Source of the DNA: Pseudomonadota bacterium
GTDB taxonomy: Bacteria > Pseudomonadota > Alphaproteobacteria > Rhizobiales > Pleomorphomonadaceae
Direction: 5' to 3'
Length of the DNA stretch: 64,000 nucleotides
NCBI GenBank assembly: GCA_023436885.1
Contig: JAEZHI010000034.1
Span: 434,001 to 498,000 of the forward strand
Positions within the stretch are counted from its first letter, which is position 1. Every line of letters begins with the position of its first letter. The notes beneath the pieces are model-generated. The model saw nothing but the letters and a program-made list of their open reading frames with translations, did no database searches and was not told the origin of the DNA. Both the position numbers and the translations under genes were made by a program. Below are positions 8,656-17,037 of this stretch, in pieces.

Positions 8656-9120
8656 ATGAGCCGCCCACCTCTACCGCCCTTCACCGACGAGACTGCGGCC
8701 GAAAAGGCGAGACTTGCCGAAGACGGCTGGAACAGTCGTGATCCCGCGAGGGTCGCGCTGGCCTATACCACCGACAGCCGGTGGAGAAACCGCGCCGAAT
8801 TCATTAATGGCCGAGCGGAGATCGAAGCCTTCCTCCAGCGCAAGTGGACGCGCGAGCTGGACTATCGCCTGATCAAGGAGGTCTGGGCCCATCACGGAAA
8901 CCGCATCGCGGTTCGCTTCGCCTACGAATATCACGACGACAGCGGCAACTGGTTCCGGGCCTACGGCAATGAGAACTGGGAGTTCGATGCCGATGGCCTG
9001 ATGGCGAAGCGGTTCGCCTGCATCAACGAACATCCCATCAGCACCGAGCAACGCAAGTTTCTCTGGCCACTCGGCCGCAGGCCGGACGACCATCCGGGCC
9101 TCAGTGAGCTCGGCTTCTGA
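8656..9120 (+). CDS. DUF1348 (NTF2-like fold) protein
   Basis: A 154-residue protein matching DUF1348 nearly end to end: PPFTDETAAEKARLAEDGWN at the start, then DPARVALAYTTDSRWRNR, FLQRKWTRELDYRLIKE and YEYHDDSGNWFRAYGNENWE. The fold is SnoaL/NTF2-like, a cone-shaped small-molecule binding barrel. Genes of this family are often found with LysR regulators, oxidoreductases or peroxidase-like proteins, as here, but no reaction is established. Last gene of the LysR-controlled operon; the stop codon is followed directly by reverse-strand remnant sequence. Confidence 0.85.
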   Translation: MSRPPLPPFTDETAAEKARLAEDGWNSRDPARVALAYTTDSRWRNRAEFINGRAEIEAFLQRKWTRELDYRLIKEVWAHHGNRIAVRFAYEYHDDSGNWFRAYGNENWEFDADGLMAKRFACINEHPISTEQRKFLWPLGRRPDDHPGLSELGF

Positions 9121-9125
9121 TTTCG

Positions 9126-9563
9126 GACTGAGCGGACAAAGCACAGAAGCTGCAATCGGCCTGATCACATCCTCCGGCCGCTGCAGCCTGACGTTGCGGC
9201 CGGTACAATTTTCGACGTGACGATCGAACCCAAAGGCGAGCCGAGATTTGCCCGCTGTCTTCTGGCTGATCACCGGATCCAGCGCCGCCGCCCCGGTATA
9301 TCCTCTCCGCATGAACGCGGCCGCTGATGACGCAAGGCGAGCTCTATGAAGTGAGGATCACTAAGCGTCGCTTGGGCTCCCTCCGCCAACTTGAGCGCAA
9401 GGGTGCCAGTCGCAGAACCGATGAACGCTACTGCGCTGGAGGCAGGAACCGACCTTGAGCGTCGAAAAGATCGATCGCACACGTTATAGCAGAGCCCTGC
9501 TCGAGGCTCTCCCATATCTAAACCGACCCACTGCCGAGTCATAAGCGCCCCATCCACAGCCAA
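9126..9563 (-). pseudogene. Decayed copy of the exported lectin-like gene (N-terminal region)
   Basis: Reading the reverse strand from about 9291 to 9126 gives ALDPVISQKTAGKSRLAFGF followed by DRHVENCTGRNVRLQRPED, which lines up with ALDPAITPAIARKSQLAFGF and DRLVEGYAGHTVMLQRLSD near the N-terminus of the gene at 4479-6581. Upstream, in another frame (about 9563-9300), lies RRSRSVPASSAVAFIGSATG, resembling a twin-arginine signal, so at least one frameshift separates signal from body. Nothing of the remaining 600 residues is visible; the homology stops at the DUF1348 gene. I read this as the stump of a duplicated or recombined gene. Confidence 0.7.
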
Positions 9564-9678
9564 GCAAAGCGGTGAAGCGACCGGCGCCGTTCCAGTCCTG
9601 TACTAGTGTGCGGCAAGTACTCGATCTGCCGGCGGTGGATGAATAACCAAGCTGTCTCGTCAGAGCTACGATAGCGCT

Positions 9679-10535
9679 TTAGCTAACAGTCCATTCGCGA
9701 GCGAGATTTGAAGGAGAGTGTCCGATATGAGTGAGCAAACTGTATTTTGGCAGTTCATAATGAGTCTCCGCAGTAAACGGACCCATGAATTTGTCGGATT
9801 CTGAGCTGGTAACGAGAAACGCGTTAACGCCTTGCAGATCGCACCCTACCAATGAAGCCTTTTTTCGCGCCCTATGTTCTCTATAACCTTCAGCCCTGCG
9901 CCATAATAGTTTGTTCCATCCCAAACGCCCTGCGCATCATATTTCACCTCCGCCGCAACGCTGGGCGGAATCGAGGAATTGTACTCGATACAATATACTC
10001 TTCCGAGAGCCTGAAGTGCGCGCCACACGTGACTGGTATTAAAATCGATATCAATCGATATAAGATCAAAATTGTTGCCCATATCGATTTCTTCGATCAG
10101 CCGATTGATATTCTCGATCGTAACCCTCGAAGATATAATCTTTAGCCTGCCATCCTCGACATACGACGCAAAGTTCCGGCGTGCTTCTTTGGCATATTCG
10201 TCGTTACCCTCAATCCAAGCGCCGCGCCATCCCTGCTCGAGAAGAAAACGCGTCGTATTCTGAAGGCCATTCTCCACCCCAATCTCAAGAAAGGTTTTGC
10301 GCCCTGGCCCAATACGGGCAAATATTTCCGCGATATACCCATCTTCTCCGTGCTGGCTATAAACTTGGCTATAAAACCTATGGAGCGACTTCGGATCGCG
10401 CGCACGATCAAACGTCCCGCCGAGTTGCGCCAGCAAGTGAGCATGAGGCGTTTCTTTCCCATGCCAAGTATGGACGCGCGTCGACTCCATGTGGGCGATA
10501 AGCTTTTCTAGCGCCTCGAGAATCAGCTTTTCCAT
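9679..10535 (-). pseudogene. SAM-methyltransferase-like gene broken by one frameshift
   Basis: From the ATG at 10535 the frame runs 229 residues and stops at 9846. It contains YSQHGEDGYIAEIFARIG, the cofactor loop FLEIGVENGLQNTTR and the DLISIDIDFNTSHVW motif of FkbM-like class I methyltransferases associated with surface sugars. Just past GREK the frame is lost: in the next frame the sequence continues SLVGCDLQGVNAFLV and PFTAETHYELPKYSLL down to 9679, the expected C-terminus. The break is at a run of six A on the coding strand (9860-9865); seven would restore one 286-residue frame. It may be a real mutation, a phase-variable tract or a sequencing error. The base composition is AT-richer than the neighbouring genes. 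Confidence 0.7.
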
Positions 10536-11005
10536 CTAGTTTTATCGCCCCGCTTTGGCTGTGAAATGCCGCTGCACTGGAAGCCTAGAGACAGTCTGCC
10601 GGCACCAGTGATTATGCATGGCAGGCAGAATGCTTCGATTTAGTACACCTGTCGAGCGCGCTATCAGGCTGTGTTCGACAACTTCAGTATCAAGGGCTGC
10701 TGCAAATCAGAAAACGAATAGATCGTGAAGTAAGGGCGCCGCACAACACGCGGGATGGCTTCACCGAGCGGAAGCGCAGCTTCACGATTGATCTGCGCTC
10801 CTAACTTGCTCGGGCTAGTCCCACACTGCACGCTGTGATGCCCACCCGCCTCGATGATTTCGCCGGCCTCGCCCGCCAGCTAACTGCCGCTGTACCATCC
10901 ATGTCCGAATAGGATCGCGAGAGCGGAAGAAAAGCTGAATCTCTCACGTAAATGCTATAAGCGTCCCCGAACGGAAACTAACTAAATGGAGAAGCTTTAG
11001 AAAAG
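10536..11005. other. Intergenic stretch with a possible gene fragment on the reverse strand
   Basis: No complete gene is visible. On the reverse strand, from about 10887 down to a stop at 10664, one frame stays open for about 74 codons with codon use like a real gene (for example NREAALPLGEAIPRVVRRPY and FTIYSFSDLQQP), but it has no start codon near a ribosome site and begins right after an in-frame stop. I do not recognise it. It may be the tail of a lost gene in the decayed stretch next to tRNA-Lys. Confidence 0.3.
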
Positions 11006-11081
<76 letters not shown>

Positions 11082-11328
11082 ACTTTTCTCGCCGGACGTT
11101 GGTGTCGTCCGGAAGCGATGGCGGGCTTATAACCATGCCAGAGATTGGGCGCAAGCCCTTTTCTGATCGTTAGGCGAAAAAAATGAAAATTGTTTGATTT
11201 CAAATGATTAGACGAGAACATACGCAAGATGGCTAAAGACGCCCCGATCCTGAGGCTCCCATATGAGAACGGCGGCGACTCCTTTCGGGGCCACCGCCGT
11301 GATAGGACGACCATAGCTGGCGAAAGCC

Positions 11329-12240
11329 TCAGACGTAGAGCTCGCCGCGCCCGATGATCACCGCCTCGCCGCCGATGCGGCCGCCGGTGAGTTTGCCCTT
11401 CTCGATGATGATCTCGAGCTCGATGAGGCTCGGGCGGCCCATTTCAAAACCCTGCTCGATGATCAGCTTCTGCTCGCCATCGGCCGGCCGATCGAAGCGG
11501 CGAACCACAGCGGAGAAGGCGGCAACGGCCGAGCCTGTAGCGGGATCCTCGCCAATACCCAGGCTGGGCGCAAACATGCGGGCGTGGAAGTCGTGGCCCT
11601 TTGTCACGACTTCCCGGGTGTAGACGAACAGGTCAAGTTCGGCAGAACCGAACGCCCCAGCCCAAAGCGACTTGTCGGCGCGGATCCGCCGCATGGCATC
11701 AAGACCGGCAATAGGCAGGAAGACGAAGACCGGGCCGCCGCCCTCGAAAACACAGGGCACGTGATTCTCAAAGCCGATATCACCGCGATTGAGTCCCAAG
11801 GCCGAGGCGGCAAGGCCGATATCGCCATGGAATGGCCGCTCTTCCGGCAACTTCGGTAGATCGAACACTGCACGACCAGACCGCTCCGGCGAAATGGTAA
11901 CGCCGCAACGAACAACGCCGACCTGCTCCTCCAGCACAACCATGGCGTCCGTCTCGCGTTCGATGCCCTGCAGACGCTCATGGGCGAGCAAGACGGCGGT
12001 ACCGACGGTGGGGTGGCCGGCGAAGGGCAATTCGCGACCGGGCGTAAAGATGCGAATCCGGGCCGAAGTGCCGGGCCGCGACGGCGGCTCCACGAACACG
12101 GTCTCGGAAAGATTGAACTCCTTGGTGATCGCCAGCATGGTGGCGCCATCAAGGCCCTCGCTGTCGAGTACGACCGCCAGCGGATTGCCCGTCAGTCCCT
12201 TCGCGGTGAAAACATCAAGAATCGCATATCGACGAGCCAC
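11329..12240 (-). CDS. PhzF-family isomerase
   Basis: A 303-residue protein of the PhzF / diaminopimelate-epimerase fold. The opening ARRYAILDVFTAKGLTGNPL is the family signature with the Asn-Pro-Leu-Ala-Val-Val segment, the catalytic-Glu segment is FNLSETVFVEPP, and the second half contains RMFAPSLGIGEDPATGSAVA, the conserved GxxEDPATGSA phosphate/carboxylate loop. Start choice: GTG at 12240 has AGGAGA seven bases upstream; a longer start at 12261 would overlap this site. Known relatives isomerise trans-2,3-dihydro-3-hydroxyanthranilate, but most genomic copies, including this one without phenazine genes nearby, have unknown substrates. Confidence 0.92.
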   Translation of the reverse strand: MARRYAILDVFTAKGLTGNPLAVVLDSEGLDGATMLAITKEFNLSETVFVEPPSRPGTSARIRIFTPGRELPFAGHPTVGTAVLLAHERLQGIERETDAMVVLEEQVGVVRCGVTISPERSGRAVFDLPKLPEERPFHGDIGLAASALGLNRGDIGFENHVPCVFEGGGPVFVFLPIAGLDAMRRIRADKSLWAGAFGSAELDLFVYTREVVTKGHDFHARMFAPSLGIGEDPATGSAVAAFSAVVRRFDRPADGEQKLIIEQGFEMGRPSLIELEIIIEKGKLTGGRIGGEAVIIGRGELYV

Positions 12241-12422
12241 TTGGTCTCTCCTGAGGCGCACGGGTGCCGGCCACCATAGTTGCGGCGGTGCCGTTAGTCC
12301 ACGTCGGTTATCACCCGAATTTCACCACGCCCCTTCCAAAATGCGACCAAAATTACCAGCTATGGCTAACGGAAAGGATGCACCGGTCACGAGATTCCCT
12401 AGGCCGGGCGTGGAGACGAGAA

Positions 12423-12866
12423 ATGTCCAGGCTTTCGCAGATTGCCGCGCCAATCGCCATAGCCGCAGTCCTGTCGTCGCTGGCAGTGCCGGCCATGGCG
12501 GATGGCTATTACCACAGGCACAACAGGTATAATGGCGGCGACCTCGCCGCTGTCGGCGCAATCGGACTTCTTGGTGGCGCCTTGCTTGGCAGCACGCTGG
12601 CACAACCCGCGCCGGCACCCGTCTATTACGACCCGCCGGCACCCGCCTATTACGTGCCGCCCCCGCCGCCGCCACCGGTCGTCTATCGGCCGGCTCCCGT
12701 TGTCGTTTATCAGCAGCCGGCTCCGGTCTACGCCGCCGCGCCCTTGCCAGCCCAGCATCAGGCTTGGTGCGCCGGCCGTTACCGTTCCTACAACGCTTAT
12801 GACAACACGTGGATGGATAACCGCGGAAATCTGCGCCCCTGTCAGTCGCCCTACTACGGCGGCTGA
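12423..12866 (+). CDS. BA14K-family exported protein
   Basis: A 147-residue secreted protein: signal peptide at residues 1-28 (IAAPIAIAAVLSSLAVPAMA), a short glycine-rich hydrophobic segment (VGAIGLLGGALLGSTLAQP), a Pro/Tyr-rich low-complexity region with repeated APVYY, PPAPAYYV and PAPVVVYQQ units, and a C-terminal BA14K motif with the two expected cysteines (WCAGRYRSYN, LRPCQSPY). BA14K proteins of Brucella and relatives are immunoreactive, lectin-like outer-surface proteins. The start used is the ATG directly before the signal peptide; an open frame continues upstream to 12264 but codes for nothing plausible. A strong terminator follows. Confidence 0.88.
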   Translation: MSRLSQIAAPIAIAAVLSSLAVPAMADGYYHRHNRYNGGDLAAVGAIGLLGGALLGSTLAQPAPAPVYYDPPAPAYYVPPPPPPPVVYRPAPVVVYQQPAPVYAAAPLPAQHQAWCAGRYRSYNAYDNTWMDNRGNLRPCQSPYYGG

Positions 12867-12906
12867 TCGGAAAGCCACCACCCCAGGCAGATCGCAGTAT
12901 CTTCAG

Positions 12907-12942
12907 CCGCTCGCCGCGACCTCCCGGCGGGCGGTCTTTTTT
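12907..12942 (+). terminator. Rho-independent terminator after BA14K gene
   Basis: A ten-base stem (ccgctcgccg with cggcgggcgg, one G-U pair) and 8-base loop are followed by tcttttttag. It ends at the stop codon of the convergent Nudix gene. Confidence 0.85.
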
Positions 12943-13651
12943 AGCTAGGAAGCAGCCGACCCGCGAAGGCCCGACTATAGGCGGTCACCTCAGGCCGGTC
13001 GAGCTCCGCTCTCGAGCGGAAGGCGACGACCCGCTCGAGCTCACGCTCTTCTTGCTGATCCAGCTCTACCATGATTGCCGAGATTAGAGCTTCGGCTGAC
13101 ATCGGAAACCGGAAGACTCGACCAACCGAAACGCGCGGTCCATCGAAGGCGACCATCATTCCGTCCATGACGGCTTCGGCAGCATTCAGCCCGGTTTCCT
13201 CCTTCAGCTCCCGCTCGATGGAGGCAACGACATCGACCCTGCCGTGAGGATCGACGTCGGCCGGCTCAAGGCTGCCCCCGGGGGGATAGATTCGGCCGGC
13301 GTTGGCCGTCGTTGCCCCCATGACACCTAGGATGAGGGCGCCATCGGACGACATGACCAAGGCTGACCCGAAAAGATTACGGATGCCAATTTCCGGGAAA
13401 CCCCAGTCTCGCCAAGCGAGGAAGCTCGCGAAATCGCCTTCCATCGCCTCTCCGGTCAGCACACCATTCTCAACGGCGATGCCGCCCGGCTGCCCCGGAG
13501 CGATTGTGCCCAATACCCTGCCGTTCCAGAGGTGCGGATTGGCGGCGATGCAAGCCGCCCAATGTGCCTCGATCTTGGGGCGCAGGTCATCAGCCAGTGG
13601 CCAGACTCCCGACCGGAGACGAAGCTGAACGTCGGTAATGTCTTGAAGCAT
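12941..13651 (-). CDS. Nudix hydrolase
   Basis: From the ATG at 13651 the product has 236 residues. A mixed N-terminal region (WPLADDLRPKIEAHWAACIA) is followed by the Nudix domain, whose box reads PPGGSLEP ... IERELKEETGL; the core RELKEETGL matches REUxEExGU exactly, while the first Glu of the canonical box is replaced and the loop before it is longer than usual. Nudix enzymes cleave nucleoside diphosphates linked to other groups, and the unusual loop leaves the substrate open. The frame extends upstream to 13738, but that extension does not resemble the family. It is convergent with BA14K and shares the terminator region. Confidence 0.8.
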   Translation of the reverse strand: MLQDITDVQLRLRSGVWPLADDLRPKIEAHWAACIAANPHLWNGRVLGTIAPGQPGGIAVENGVLTGEAMEGDFASFLAWRDWGFPEIGIRNLFGSALVMSSDGALILGVMGATTANAGRIYPPGGSLEPADVDPHGRVDVVASIERELKEETGLNAAEAVMDGMMVAFDGPRVSVGRVFRFPMSAEALISAIMVELDQQEERELERVVAFRSRAELDRPEVTAYSRAFAGRLLPS

Positions 13652-13756
13652 GATGTGGTCCGAAAACCCCTCCGATCTGGGGGCGACTCGTTTGAGCCTA
13701 ACGAGACGATGCGACCATAGAAAGACGCGTTCCGCCATCTGTCGCCTGCATAAACG

Positions 13757-13785
13757 AAAATCCCCGCCGGAGACCGGCGGGGAAC
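13757..13785 (-). terminator. Rho-independent terminator after chemoreceptor gene
   Basis: On the reverse strand a nine-base perfect stem (ccccgccgg with ccggcgggg, 3-base loop) is followed by a T run (ATTTTCGTTT). It lies 30 bases past the stop of the chemoreceptor at 13813. Confidence 0.85.
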
Positions 13786-13812
13786 GGTACTGAACTCTTA
13801 ATGTGCGGTAGG

Positions 13813-15486
13813 TCAGGCGGCGCGGATGGTGCCGACGAAGGACGATACCTTCTTTTCCAGAGCGACCGACTGGTTGGCGAGATGCGACATGCGATCGAGA
13901 AGGTCGCGCGAAGCAGCGCCGCTCTTCTCGGCCGTGGTCCTGACCCCAACAATGGTGGAAGCCACTTCGGCGGCGCCGACAGCAGCTTCCGAGATGTTGC
14001 GGGCAATTTCACCGGTCGCCATGTTCTGCTGCGTGGCAGCACCGGAGATCGAGGAGGTGATGTGCTCGAGCTCGGCGATGCGGCGGGAGATATCGGCGAT
14101 CTTTTCGACCGACTGCTGCGTGGCGCTCTGGATGGTGCCCATCTGAGCCTCGATATCCTGCGTCGCCTTCGCCGTCTGGCTGGCCAGCGCCTTCACTTCC
14201 GACGCGACGACGGCAAAGCCGCGCCCCGCCTCGCCGGCACGCGCCGCCTCGATGGTTGCGTTGAGAGCCAAGAGATTGGTCTGCTCGGCGATCGCCTGGA
14301 TCATGGCGACGATGGTACCGACCTTGGATGCGCTGTCCGCCAGCGACCGGACGTCATGGTCGGTCAGCCTTGCCTGCTCGACGGCAGCACCAATCAGCGT
14401 CGAGGCCTCGCCAATCTGGCGACCGATCTCGGCGATGGAGGACGACAGTTCCTCGGAGGCGCCGGCAACAGCTTGCACGTTGGCCGAGGTCTGCTCGGAT
14501 GCGCTAGCCACGGCGACCGAACGACCGGAGGTTTCCTCAGCGTCGGCAGCCATCACCTCGGCGGCCTGGAGCGTTGATTGAGCGGTATGCGTGACAGTGG
14601 CCAGCACTTCACCAACTTCGCTCTCGAACTCGTTGGCTAGACGGTCGAGCAAAGCCTTCTGTTCAGCACGCCGCTGTGCCTCTGCGTCGGCCTGCGCCGC
14701 CTTGAGGCGCTCGGTTTCTACCAGCGTATCGCGGAACGTACCGACGGTGCTCCACAGCAAGCCGATTTCATCGCGACCGATCTTGGCAGGGATCGCGACA
14801 TCCATCTTGCCGTTGGTGAGGCCGGACAGCGCCCCGTTGACGCGGGTCAGCGGTCCGGCGATCTTTGCCGTGCCGATCCAGGACGCGATGCCGATACCGG
14901 CCAGAATGCCGACGACGGCGAAGATGATGAGATTGCGACGACCGGCATAATAGTAATCTTCGATCGACGCACGCACTGCATCGAGATCCTTGAGATCGAG
15001 ATCGATCAGCTTGTCGACGTCAGCCTGAAGCTGCTTGCGATTGCCTCGGTTGGCGTCGTTGTTGCCTTGGGTGTTGGCGTCGGCAGGCGACACCTCGGTG
15101 CCCAGACGAGCAGTTTCGGTGCGGAAAGTCTGAAACTCCTTGGCCTTGGCAACAACGTTGTCAAAGGCACCCTTGCGATCAGCCGGAACACGCGAAGACC
15201 AGTCATCGAGCAAGGTCTCGATCTCCTTCAGGTTCTTCACGATGCCATCCGCGAAGGGCTTGGCCGTAGTAGTATCCTTCGCGGCGTAAATACCGCGAGA
15301 ATCCATCACCACGGCGGTGATCAACCTGTTGAGATGCTCGCCGTCGTAAGCGCGCTGAGAAGCCAACTGGAACGCGTCGACCTGTTCGTTATAGCCCTGC
15401 ATCAGGCGGATACCGAACAATGCCACGCCGATGGCGATAACGCCGAGCAGGGCAACGATCGAATAGAGCTTTCCTTGGATTTTCAT
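13813..15486 (-). CDS. Methyl-accepting chemotaxis protein
   Basis: A 557-residue chemoreceptor. The N-terminal membrane helix (about residues 8-28) is followed by a periplasmic helical bundle (about 30-180) without a recognised named domain and by a second membrane helix (about 185-205, RNLIIFAVVGILAGIGIASW). The HAMP segment ends in RDEIGLLWSTVGTFRDTL, and the MA signalling domain carries the tip AEQTNLLALNATIEAA. It is a different receptor lineage from the pair at 1-2481: the tip has AEQT rather than AAQT. Start: ATG at 15486 with GGAAG seven bases upstream; a TTG five codons earlier is less likely. It has its own terminator and stands alone. Confidence 0.94.
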   Translation of the reverse strand: MKIQGKLYSIVALLGVIAIGVALFGIRLMQGYNEQVDAFQLASQRAYDGEHLNRLITAVVMDSRGIYAAKDTTTAKPFADGIVKNLKEIETLLDDWSSRVPADRKGAFDNVVAKAKEFQTFRTETARLGTEVSPADANTQGNNDANRGNRKQLQADVDKLIDLDLKDLDAVRASIEDYYYAGRRNLIIFAVVGILAGIGIASWIGTAKIAGPLTRVNGALSGLTNGKMDVAIPAKIGRDEIGLLWSTVGTFRDTLVETERLKAAQADAEAQRRAEQKALLDRLANEFESEVGEVLATVTHTAQSTLQAAEVMAADAEETSGRSVAVASASEQTSANVQAVAGASEELSSSIAEIGRQIGEASTLIGAAVEQARLTDHDVRSLADSASKVGTIVAMIQAIAEQTNLLALNATIEAARAGEAGRGFAVVASEVKALASQTAKATQDIEAQMGTIQSATQQSVEKIADISRRIAELEHITSSISGAATQQNMATGEIARNISEAAVGAAEVASTIVGVRTTAEKSGAASRDLLDRMSHLANQSVALEKKVSSFVGTIRAA

Positions 15487-15745
15487 TTTGAGCTTCCGCA
15501 AACAAAGTCAGTCGACACAAGACGGATTGCTGACTACGCTTTACCGTAGAAATATTTCCATTGCTGAATGGTTAACCGGCGGAATGTTTCCATTGGACGT
15601 CGTCGATCGCAAATCGAATCCAGTCGGCATGATGAATAAAGGTTGCATTTTCAGCGACATAACCTGACCGAAGCGAGATAGTAAAAGAATTACCAATACT
15701 ATCGGCCACCTTTAGTTGAGCCGAGCCCATAGCTTTACTGGACGC

Positions 15746-15776
15746 AAAAAAGCCGGAAAGCGCAGAGCTTTCCGGC
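15746..15776 (-). terminator. Rho-independent terminator downstream of ilvC
   Basis: On the reverse strand GCCGGAAAG pairs with CTTTCCGGC around a 7-base loop and is followed by six T. It is the first terminator downstream of ilvC (stop at 15941), about 165 bases away, beyond the duplicated ilvC tail. Confidence 0.8.
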
Positions 15777-15840
15777 CTTTGCATTTGACCATGGTCGATC
15801 AAGCTGTTGCGTAGCTTACGCTACACCAGCCCAAGCGATC

Positions 15841-15979
15841 AGTTGCGGGCCTTGTCGACCAGCTTGTTCCTGGCAATACCCCGCGTCCGGGCGGGCTACC
15901 CGCCCGGCGCAAATCATAAAGCGTGGATTGCCAGAGGCTCTTAGTTGCGAGCCTTGTCGACCAGCTTGTTCTTGGCAAT
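15841..15979. repeat. Duplicated 3' end of ilvC (direct repeat, offset 102 bases)
   Basis: Bases 15841-15877 repeat 15943-15979, the last codons of ilvC, with two mismatches in 37. The outer copy still encodes IARNKLVDKARN plus a stop on the reverse strand. Between the copies lie a nine-base perfect hairpin (ccgggcggg / cccgcccgg, 15887-15907) and, at 15922-15933, an inverted copy of a further ilvC segment (cgtggattgcca). The arrangement looks like a local duplication during repair or replication. Confidence 0.75.
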
Positions 15980-16960
15980 CCACGGCATCATGGCGCGCAG
16001 CTTCTCGCCAACGGCCTCGATCTGGTGGCTATCGTTATTGCGGCGGATGCCCTTGAAGCGGGCGGCGCCGGCCTTGTATTCCTGCATCCACTCGGAGGTG
16101 AACTTGCCCGACTGGATGTCCTGCAGAACACGCTTCATCTCGGCCTTGGTCTCGGACGTGATGATCCGCGGACCGGAGACATACTCGCCCCACTCGGCGG
16201 TGTTGGAGATCGAGTAGTTCATGTTGGCGATGCCGCCCTCGTAGATAAGGTCGACGATCAGCTTCACTTCGTGCAGGCACTCGAAGTAGGCCATCTCGGG
16301 TGCGTAGCCAGCCTCGACCAGCGTCTCGAAGCCATTACGGATCAGCTCGACGAGGCCGCCGCAGAGAACGACCTGCTCGCCGAACAGGTCGGTCTCGCAC
16401 TCTTCCTTGAAGGTCGTCTCGATGATGCCCGAACGGCCGCCGCCAACGCCCGAAGCGTAGGAGAGCGCCAGCTCAAGCGCATTGCCCGAGGCGTTCTGCT
16501 GCACGGCAACGAGGCAAGGCACGCCGCCGCCCTTCTGGTATTCGCCGCGGACCGTGTGGCCGGGGCCCTTCGGAGCGATCATGACGACGTCGAGGGTCGC
16601 CTTCGGCTCGATCAAGCCGAAGTGGACGTTGAGGCCGTGGGCGAAGGCGATGGCGGCGCCGTCACGGATGTTAGGGGCAATCTCGTCGCGGTAGATGTCG
16701 GCCTGCAGCTCGTCCGGCGTGGCGATCATCAGGAAGTCGCCCCACTTGGCGGCGTCGGCCACCGACATGACCTTGAGACCGTCGGCCTCGACCTTCTTGG
16801 CCGTCGCCGAGCCCGGACGCAGGGCGATGACGATGTCCTTAGCGCCGGAGTCCTTGAGGTTCAGCGCATGGGCGCGGCCCTGCGAACCATAGCCAACGAC
16901 AACGACCTTCTTGCCCTTGATCAGGTTGAGATCGGCATCACGATCATAATAAACGCGCAT
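15941..16960 (-). CDS. ilvC: Ketol-acid reductoisomerase
   Basis: A 339-residue class I (short) KARI, complete. The N-terminal Rossmann domain has VVVVGYGSQGRAHALNLKDS (NADPH site), the family segment VMIAPKGPGHTVRGEYQ follows, and the knotted C-terminal domain carries the metal ligands in FGEQVVLCGGLVELIRNGFE and ECLHEVKLIVDLIYEGG. It isomerises and reduces acetolactate or acetohydroxybutyrate in valine, leucine and isoleucine synthesis, directly after IlvBN, whose genes lie 7 kb away at 23.8-26.2 kb. Start: ATG at 16960 with GGAAGG upstream. No attenuator peptide is visible in the 77 bases before it. Confidence 0.98.
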   Translation of the reverse strand: MRVYYDRDADLNLIKGKKVVVVGYGSQGRAHALNLKDSGAKDIVIALRPGSATAKKVEADGLKVMSVADAAKWGDFLMIATPDELQADIYRDEIAPNIRDGAAIAFAHGLNVHFGLIEPKATLDVVMIAPKGPGHTVRGEYQKGGGVPCLVAVQQNASGNALELALSYASGVGGGRSGIIETTFKEECETDLFGEQVVLCGGLVELIRNGFETLVEAGYAPEMAYFECLHEVKLIVDLIYEGGIANMNYSISNTAEWGEYVSGPRIITSETKAEMKRVLQDIQSGKFTSEWMQEYKAGAARFKGIRRNNDSHQIEAVGEKLRAMMPWIAKNKLVDKARN

Positions 16961-17037
16961 GTTGTCTTCCTTCCTCGCCAGTGGCGTTCTCAAGGCGACC
17001 GATCCCCGCCGGTCGCCGGTTCACTCATGAAATCGGG

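Noticed and set aside
12264..12422. N-terminal extension of the BA14K protein
   Set aside because: The added 53 residues precede a complete signal peptide and have no homology; the ATG at 12423 is the natural start.
15572..15802. 76-residue open frame downstream of a chemoreceptor gene
   Set aside because: It spans the terminator hairpin of ilvC (15746-15776) and has no ribosome site; treated as intergenic.
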